A DNA stretch of 39,587 nt, taken from assembly GCA_046538735.1 (NCBI GenBank), contig JBKHII010000021.1, forward strand, positions 1-39,587. The letters are read 5' to 3'. The notes under the pieces were generated by a model. It was not told where the DNA came from. It saw only the letters and a list, made by a program, of their open reading frames with translations, and made no database searches. Origin of the DNA: SLST01 sp046538735 (GTDB lineage Bacteria > Spirochaetota > Spirochaetia > DSM-27196 > SLST01). Each line of letters starts with the position of its first letter. Position 1 is the first letter of the stretch. Shown piece by piece: positions 34,660 through 39,587 of the stretch. The translations under genes were made by a program, and so were the position numbers.

Positions 34660-35207
34660 TGCACCACCTCGCTCGAATAACCGGCCGGCTTCACGAAGAC
34701 GGGTTCGCCCACGATCTGGAAGTGCTGCTCGGGTAGCTGGATACTCACTTCGCTCAGCATGTCTCGGTCCACGAGCCACTGGAGCACGTGCTCCATCTCA
34801 GCAGCATCAACGCGAATTGTCACTTCCACGTCGTTGGCACGCGCCACGTACTCGTCCGCGGAGGAGTGCGTCGGCAGCAGTGACCAGACGAAGGCGCCGA
34901 TCAGAGCAAGGACGACCGTCGCGACGGCGGCCAGCGCCGGGAGCGAGATGCTCACCCGCCGATGCCAGACATCGGGCTTGCGAGCGGGGTGTTCGATGCG
35001 CTCCCGAATGGCCGCCCAGCTTCGCCGCGAGCTCGCCGTCTCGTCGAGCGGCGTGGGCTCATCGAGTCTCGACCGAAGCCGGCGCAGCTCGTCGTACTCG
35101 GCGCGAACGGCAGGATCGTGCTCGATCGCCTCTTCGATCTCCGGCACGAAACGCTCGGGAACCTCGCCGTCCAGGTAGGCGGACAGAATCATTCGATCAG
35201 GACGCAT
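34656..35207 (-). CDS. Probable anti-sigma factor (single-pass membrane protein)
   Basis: A 183-residue protein. The N-terminal cytosolic part (RMILSAYLDGEVPERFVPEIEEAIEHDP) resembles the anti-sigma domain of RsiW/RskA type proteins, but the usual HxxxCxxC zinc site is missing. A membrane helix lies at about 90-115 (PALAAVATVVLALIGAFVWSLL), followed by a ~70-residue extracytoplasmic domain. The gene overlaps the sigma factor gene by 11 nt, the normal arrangement for a cognate pair. It would hold the sigma factor at the membrane until a signal arrives. Confidence 0.75.
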   Translation of the reverse strand: MRPDRMILSAYLDGEVPERFVPEIEEAIEHDPAVRAEYDELRRLRSRLDEPTPLDETASSRRSWAAIRERIEHPARKPDVWHRRVSISLPALAAVATVVLALIGAFVWSLLPTHSSADEYVARANDVEVTIRVDAAEMEHVLQWLVDRDMLSEVSIQLPEQHFQIVGEPVFVKPAGYSSEVVQ

Positions 35208-35721
35208 TCGCTTCGTCCCCCCTGAGCAGCTCGAGCAGCCGCTCACGCGCGCGAAACACCCGGACCTTCACGTTGCCCTCGGTGATTCCAAGAATCGCAC
35301 CAATCTCTCGGTAGTTCAGCTGACCGTACTCCTTCAGTACCAACACGGTCCTCATTTTCTCCGGGAGCTGTTGCAGGGCCCGCTGGACCTCCTGCTCCGA
35401 CTCCCGCCGAATCAGTTCCTCTTCTCCCGACCGCGGCGCCTGCTGCGGCTCGTGGTAGACCCGCTCGTAAGCCCGGTGCTCGCGACCGGAGCGCTTCGCG
35501 CTGTTGAGCGCAAGGTTCTTCGCAACCCTGATGAGCCAGTACTTCGCCTGGTCGTCATCGGGGAAGGTGTCCACGCGCTCGTAATAGCGGATGAACGCTT
35601 CCTGGCAGAGCTCCTCGGCCACATCCTCCCGCCCGGTAATGCGGTATGCAACCCGGAGCAGGATGGGGTACACGTGGTCGTAGACGCGTTTGAAGATGTC
35701 GGATCGAGAAGACCACTGCAT
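35197..35721 (-). CDS. ECF-type RNA polymerase sigma factor
   Basis: A 174-residue sigma-70 family member. Region 2 is FKRVYDHVYPILLRVAYRITG to about residue 80, with EDVAEELCQEAFIRYYERVDTF and AKYWLIRVAKNLALNSAKR (core binding and -10 recognition). A Glu/Gln-rich linker leads to region 4 (about 115-165): LQQLPEKMRTVLVLKEYGQ and YREIGAILGITEGNVKVRVFRAR (helix-turn-helix). It heads the anti-sigma/secreted protein/TIG protein series. It lies 33 nt after cysS on the same strand; I found no clear ECF autoregulatory promoter in this gap. Confidence 0.9.
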   Translation of the reverse strand: MQWSSRSDIFKRVYDHVYPILLRVAYRITGREDVAEELCQEAFIRYYERVDTFPDDDQAKYWLIRVAKNLALNSAKRSGREHRAYERVYHEPQQAPRSGEEELIRRESEQEVQRALQQLPEKMRTVLVLKEYGQLNYREIGAILGITEGNVKVRVFRARERLLELLRGDEANAS

Positions 35722-35754
35722 AGACGAAACAACCCATTCACCCGTGGGGTTACA

Positions 35755-37209
35755 CTATCCCCGCTTCCACTTTGTGCCGTTCGGAGTGTCCTCGATGGTC
35801 ACCCCGTTCTCGCGGAGCCTGTCGCGGAGCTCATCCGCGCGCGCGAAGTCCCTGGCGGCGCGCGCCCGTTCCCGCTCGGCGATCATCGCCGCGAGCTCGG
35901 GAGCGAGCTCCTCGCGCGCCTCGATCGACTCGCGCATCTTCAGACCGAACACCTCGTCTGCGTCGAGCGCGACGGCAAGCCGCTCGGCGGCCGGAACCTC
36001 CGTTCGCTTCAGGAAGGCGCGGAGCATCCCGAGCGCGCGCGGCGCGTTCAGGTCGTCGTTGAACGCATCGTCGATCTCCCCCAACGCCTGCAGCGCGGCC
36101 GGACCGAGATCCGCAGCCTGCACCTCACCCCCGGATCGCTCCGGGGCGATTCCCGCCGCACCGGCAAGCCCGTCCGGAGCCGCATCCGCGAGATCGCGAA
36201 GCTGAGCGGTGAGCGAGGCGCGTGCCGTCTTCGCGGCGTCCATCGCCTCCGCACTGAAGGAGAGTTGCGTGCGATAGTGCGCGCTGTAGAGGAAGTACCG
36301 GTAGTCGAGCGGGTCGTATCCCTCCTCTTCGAGAGCGGAAAGCGTGAGCATATTCCCCTTGGACTTGCCCATGCGACCGCTCGGCAGGATCAAGAACTCG
36401 CCGTGAAGCCAGTAGTTGACCCACTTCTTGCCGGTCGCGCCCTCCGATTGCGCGATCTCGTTCGTGTGGTGCACGTTGATATGATCCACGCCGCCGGTGT
36501 GGATGTCGAAGTGCTCGCCCAGGTACTTCATGCTCATCGCCGAGCACTCGAGGTGCCAGCCCGGATAGCCGCGCCCCCACGGAGAGTCCCACTGCATGGC
36601 CTGATGCTCGAACTTGCTCTGCGTGAACCAGAGGACGAAGTCGTGCGGGTTGCGTTTCGCGGAATCGACCTCGATGCGCGCCCCGGCCTTGAGCTCCTGA
36701 CGGTCCAGCAGCGCGAGCTCGCCGTAGCCGGGAAACTCGTCGATGCTGAAGTACACGTTGCCGCCGGCCCGATAGGTCAGCCCACGCTCTTCGAGTCGCT
36801 TCACGAGCGCCTGCATCTCCGGGATGTGATCGGTCGCCTTGCAGGCGACGGTGGGCATCTTCACGTTGAGTCGCTCGATATCGGCGAAGAACGCCTTCGT
36901 GAAGTGATCGGCGACGTCCCAGACGGTCATGCCGCGCTGACGTGCGCCCACGAGCATCTTGTCCTCGCCCTCGTCCGCGTCGTCGGTGAGGTGCCCCACG
37001 TCCGTGATGTTCATGACGTGCTTCACCTCGTAGCCGTTACGCTCGAGCACGCGGCGCAGCACGTCTTCGAAGACGTAGGTCCGCAGGTTCCCGATGTGGG
37101 CGTAGTTGTAGACCGTGGGACCACAGCAGTAGAGCCCGACGTGTCCCTCACGAATCGGAACGAACTCCTCGAGCTTCCTGCCCAACGTGTTATACAGCTT
37201 CAGTCCCAT
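35755..37209 (-). CDS. cysS: Cysteinyl-tRNA synthetase
   Basis: A 484-residue class I synthetase charging tRNA-Cys. Seen: GLYCCGPTVYNYAHIGNLRTY (zinc Cys and HIGH-type site), VMNITDVGHLTDDADEGED, PGWHLECSAMSMKYLG and FDIHTGGVDHINVHHTNEIAQSE (zinc ligands and cysteine site). The KMSKS loop is altered to RMGKSKGN. The C-terminal helical domain ends in RADELRDRLRENGVTIEDTPNGTKWKRG, usual for the family. Start at 37209 with GAGGGT close upstream; further upstream open codons run across the murB promoter. Divergent from murB, with overlapping -10 boxes. Confidence 0.95.
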   Translation of the reverse strand: MGLKLYNTLGRKLEEFVPIREGHVGLYCCGPTVYNYAHIGNLRTYVFEDVLRRVLERNGYEVKHVMNITDVGHLTDDADEGEDKMLVGARQRGMTVWDVADHFTKAFFADIERLNVKMPTVACKATDHIPEMQALVKRLEERGLTYRAGGNVYFSIDEFPGYGELALLDRQELKAGARIEVDSAKRNPHDFVLWFTQSKFEHQAMQWDSPWGRGYPGWHLECSAMSMKYLGEHFDIHTGGVDHINVHHTNEIAQSEGATGKKWVNYWLHGEFLILPSGRMGKSKGNMLTLSALEEEGYDPLDYRYFLYSAHYRTQLSFSAEAMDAAKTARASLTAQLRDLADAAPDGLAGAAGIAPERSGGEVQAADLGPAALQALGEIDDAFNDDLNAPRALGMLRAFLKRTEVPAAERLAVALDADEVFGLKMRESIEAREELAPELAAMIAERERARAARDFARADELRDRLRENGVTIEDTPNGTKWKRG

Positions 37210-37256
37210 ACCCTCACCGAGCCCATGCACGCCCTCAATGGATTGAGCCGAGCCGT

Positions 37257-37263
37257 TATAGTA
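37257..37263. promoter_or_regulatory. Overlapping divergent -10 boxes of murB and cysS
   Basis: TATAGT (37257-37262, plus) and TACTAT (37263-37258, minus) use almost the same bases. The murB GTG at 37274 is 11 nt past its -10 box, so its leader would be about 5 nt. cysS would have about 42 nt of leader. The -35 boxes are weak on both sides, so only one promoter can be engaged at a time if both are real. Confidence 0.45.
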
Positions 37264-37273
37264 TGCTCGACCT

Positions 37274-38209
37274 GTGCTAAGGCTAAAAGAGTGGACGCAA
37301 AAGATCAATATTCACGGTGAGCTTCGGCAGAACGAACCACTCGCGCCTCACACGACCTTCCGCGTGGGCGGACCGGCCGATCTCTACGCGCGACCGCTCC
37401 ACGCGGCCGACCTCGCGTCGCTGCTGCGCGCTGCCAAGGAAGACCGTATTCCGTGGTTCGTCCTCGGCGGCGGCTCGAACATCCTCGTCGCGGACTCCGG
37501 CGTTCGGGGCCTCGTCATCGACACGACATCGCTCGCCGGCGCGGCCGTGGAGGGAACCACGCTCACGGTCGGGGCCGGGCTCCCGATCAGCGACGCCTCC
37601 TCCGTCGCCGCCGACCACGGGCTCGGCGGGCTCGACTTCATCTACGCGATGCCGGGAAGCGTGGGCGGCGCGGTCTGGATGAACGCCCGCTGCTACGGCG
37701 GCGAGATCTCCGAAGTGCTCTCATCGGTCGAGTACGTGGATGCCGACGGTCGGCTCTCCGTCTACACGCCGCGAGCCGAGGACTTCGGGTACAAGCGATC
37801 TCCGTTCATGTCCCACGCCGCCGTCATGACTTCGGTGGCGTTCTCGCTCCGCCTGGGCGACCGGCAGGAGCTCTGGGCCGCGATGCGCGAGCACGAGGCC
37901 GACCGGCGCGCAAAGGGACACTTCGCCGCGCCGTGCGCCGGGAGCGTCTTCAAGAACGACCGCGCCTTCGGCCGACCGAGCGGCGCAATCATCGACGGAC
38001 TCGGTCTGCGCGGCTATCGAGTGGGCGGAGCGAAGGTCTCCGACCTCCACGCGAACATCGTCGTGAACGCGGAGAACGCGTCGGCGACGGACATCCGTGC
38101 GGTCATCGAGCACGTGCAGACCGAAGTGAAGCGCGAGCTCGGATTCGAGCTCGAACGAGAGGTGCTCTTCGTGGGCGATTGGGGAGACTATGAGCAGCGG
38201 AACGGTTGA
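37274..38209 (+). CDS. murB: UDP-N-acetylenolpyruvoylglucosamine reductase
   Basis: A 311-residue cytosolic FAD enzyme that makes UDP-MurNAc for peptidoglycan. Seen: TTFRVGGPADLYARP (FAD start), WFVLGGGSNILVADSG, IYAMPGSVGGAVWMNARCYG, YKRSPF, and CAGSVFKND carrying the catalytic Ser, then HANIVVNAENASATDI near the end. It begins with GTG at 37274 without a Shine-Dalgarno sequence. The last 20 bases overlap mgtE, so the two are co-transcribed. Confidence 0.94.
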   Translation: MLRLKEWTQKINIHGELRQNEPLAPHTTFRVGGPADLYARPLHAADLASLLRAAKEDRIPWFVLGGGSNILVADSGVRGLVIDTTSLAGAAVEGTTLTVGAGLPISDASSVAADHGLGGLDFIYAMPGSVGGAVWMNARCYGGEISEVLSSVEYVDADGRLSVYTPRAEDFGYKRSPFMSHAAVMTSVAFSLRLGDRQELWAAMREHEADRRAKGHFAAPCAGSVFKNDRAFGRPSGAIIDGLGLRGYRVGGAKVSDLHANIVVNAENASATDIRAVIEHVQTEVKRELGFELEREVLFVGDWGDYEQRNG

Positions 38210-39539
38210 ACTTCTCTCGAACTCCTTCGACGATCTCACGGACGCCGAGCTGCGCTCCCAGCTCAACGACCTGGGCGACCACGACCTGCTCGATCTCTAC
38301 TACGCGCTGGACGACGAGCAGTCGGTACGCGCCTTCCTGCTGCTCGACCTCGAGCGCAAGGTCGACCTCGTGAGCAATCTGAGCGAACCGCAGCAGGAGT
38401 GGCTCATCGGACGGCTGCCGATCGACAACGTGCGCGCGATCTTCGACGAGATGGATCCCGACGACCTCGTGGACGTCATCCAGGCGGTCACGCCGGAGGC
38501 GCGCGAGGCGCTCTGGAACAACCTCAGCCCGGAGGCGAAGCAGGAGACGCAGTTCCTCCTCCGCTTCGACGAGGACGACGCGGCGGGCCTGATGACGCCC
38601 CGCTACGTCGCGGTCAGACCGAGCATCACCGTAGGCCAGACGATCGCCTTCATCCGGCGGACCGGCCGGGACGTGGAGACCGTCTACTACATCTACGTGG
38701 TCGATCAGCTCAAGCGGCTCGTGGGCGTCGTCAGCTTGAGAGATCTGCTCTTCACGGACGACGACCGGCCGCTGGACGAGATCATGGCGCGTGACGTGGT
38801 CAGCGTCCGCGACGACATAGACCAGGAGGAAGCCGCCCGGATCCTGGACGCGAACGATCTCATCGCCATGCCGGTCGTGGACGGCTTCAACCGTCTGCTC
38901 GGCATCATCACCTTCGACGACGTGATCGACGTCATCCGCGAAGAGCAGACCGAGGACGTCTACAAGATGGGCGCCATGGAAGGCTCCACCGAGCGCTACG
39001 TGGAATCGTCGATCTGGAAGCTCATCCGAAAACGCATCCCGTGGCTGATCATCCTGCTGCTCGCCGGCACGATCACGACGAACGTCCTCAGCCTCTTTGA
39101 GCCGATCACGCTCGCGGCGACCTTCCTCATCTGGTTCGTGCCGGTGATCACGCAGACCGGGGGCAACTCGGGCACGCAGAGCTCCACGCTCATGATCCGC
39201 GGTCTCGCGACCGGCGAGATCCACTACCGCGATCTCGGCCGCGTACTCCTCAAGGAGCTCGCCGTTGGCATCCTGATGGGCATCGTCCTCGGCCTCGTCA
39301 TCCTCGGCCGCGGCATCTTCCTGCCGCCGGGCATCGAGATCCTCCCGGCGATCGCGGTGGGCGCGTCGCTCGTCTTCGTGGTCCTCTTCTCGTCGCTCGT
39401 GGGCGCGCTCGCCCCGCTGCTGATCGACCGCCTGGGCGCCGACCCGACCGTCATGGCCGGGCCGCTCATGGCCACGATCATCGACGTGGCCGGCCTCACG
39501 ATCTACTTCCAGATCGCGAGGCTCATTCTGGGATTGTAG
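38190..39539 (+). CDS. mgtE: Magnesium transporter MgtE
   Basis: A 449-residue inner-membrane Mg2+ channel. In order: the N domain of helical repeats (about 10-130, LPIDNVRAIFDEMDPDDLVDVI), two CBS domains (about 135-255, AAGLMTPRYVAVRPS and RDVVSVRDDIDQEEAA) that sense Mg2+, the plug helix, and five membrane helices from about 275. The pore segment VPVITQTGGNSGTQSSTLMIRGLATGEI is typical. No Mg-sensing leader can be expected, since the gene overlaps murB by 20 nt and depends on its promoter. Normal length. Confidence 0.95.
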   Translation: MSSGTVELLSNSFDDLTDAELRSQLNDLGDHDLLDLYYALDDEQSVRAFLLLDLERKVDLVSNLSEPQQEWLIGRLPIDNVRAIFDEMDPDDLVDVIQAVTPEAREALWNNLSPEAKQETQFLLRFDEDDAAGLMTPRYVAVRPSITVGQTIAFIRRTGRDVETVYYIYVVDQLKRLVGVVSLRDLLFTDDDRPLDEIMARDVVSVRDDIDQEEAARILDANDLIAMPVVDGFNRLLGIITFDDVIDVIREEQTEDVYKMGAMEGSTERYVESSIWKLIRKRIPWLIILLLAGTITTNVLSLFEPITLAATFLIWFVPVITQTGGNSGTQSSTLMIRGLATGEIHYRDLGRVLLKELAVGILMGIVLGLVILGRGIFLPPGIEILPAIAVGASLVFVVLFSSLVGALAPLLIDRLGADPTVMAGPLMATIIDVAGLTIYFQIARLILGL

Positions 39540-39587
39540 GCCGACGCGGGACTCCTCGGCGGGAGCGCCGCGCCCGCGCTCACTCGA

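Noticed and set aside
35722..35754. Terminator or ECF autoregulatory promoter between cysS and the sigma factor gene
   Set aside because: AACCC and GGGTT could form a weak stem, but there is no T-run. AACC to CGTC spacing is 21 nt rather than 16-17, so neither can be supported.

Overview
The window is a GC-rich (about 60% or more by eye), densely packed bacterial chromosome segment carrying almost only housekeeping and envelope genes. My best guess is a member of the Spirochaetota. The hints are a eukaryote-like long isoleucyl-tRNA synthetase, a compact HrpA-type DEAH helicase of about 830 residues (the size I recall for Borrelia HrpA), a protein with two cyclic-nucleotide-binding domains next to mraY, and many outer-membrane and lipoprotein genes. 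This is inference from family knowledge; there is no rRNA or phylogenetic marker search behind it.

Layout. 1-3233: the edge of a short repeat element, gltS (Na+/glutamate symporter, minus) and divergent hisS (plus), then a gene-poor stretch holding a second copy of the repeat. 3234-9018: an Eis-like GNAT acetyltransferase (minus) divergent from hrpA (plus), a third repeat copy, then aroB and an AAC(3)-family acetyltransferase (minus operon). 9098-11444: a four-SLBB polysaccharide-export-like protein (plus), an ArsR-type regulator and an FmdB zinc-ribbon protein (minus). 11506-17148: ileS, a lipoprotein gene, hisH and hisF, all on minus; the last three are chained by overlapping stop and start codons. 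17271-19439: a NodB-type polysaccharide deacetylase (minus) divergent from a thioredoxin-like gene and dus (plus). 19436-21346: a VapBC-type toxin-antitoxin pair, a fourth repeat copy and an aldo-keto reductase. 21408-25186: two divergent outer-membrane-protein genes sharing a palindromic site, plus a PrcB-domain lipoprotein. 25194-31075: valS (minus), araD (plus), mraY and a dual cyclic-nucleotide-binding regulator (minus). 31195-37209: a minus-strand run of cysS, ECF sigma factor, anti-sigma factor, secreted protein, TIG/transglutaminase-like membrane protein and glyA. 37274-39539: murB and mgtE (plus).

Translation and envelope building dominate: four aminoacyl-tRNA synthetases (His, Ile, Val, Cys), dus, hrpA and glyA on one side; murB, mraY, the deacetylase, the SLBB protein, two outer-membrane proteins and the ECF module on the other.

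Three things stand out beyond the genes. (1) A dispersed family of about 145-bp elements with 17-18 bp terminal inverted repeats (consensus TGTCAYYGACCTTGCAG) occurs four times. The two ends of each copy match each other even where copies differ, and the right ends lie next to stop codons. (2) The ileS leader can form a compact H-type pseudoknot whose 3' strand can alternatively pair with bases touching the ribosome binding site, like a translational switch. (3) About seven genes lack a Shine-Dalgarno sequence and have a -10 box ending 5-8 nt before the start codon, suggesting leaderless mRNAs alongside normal SD-led genes.
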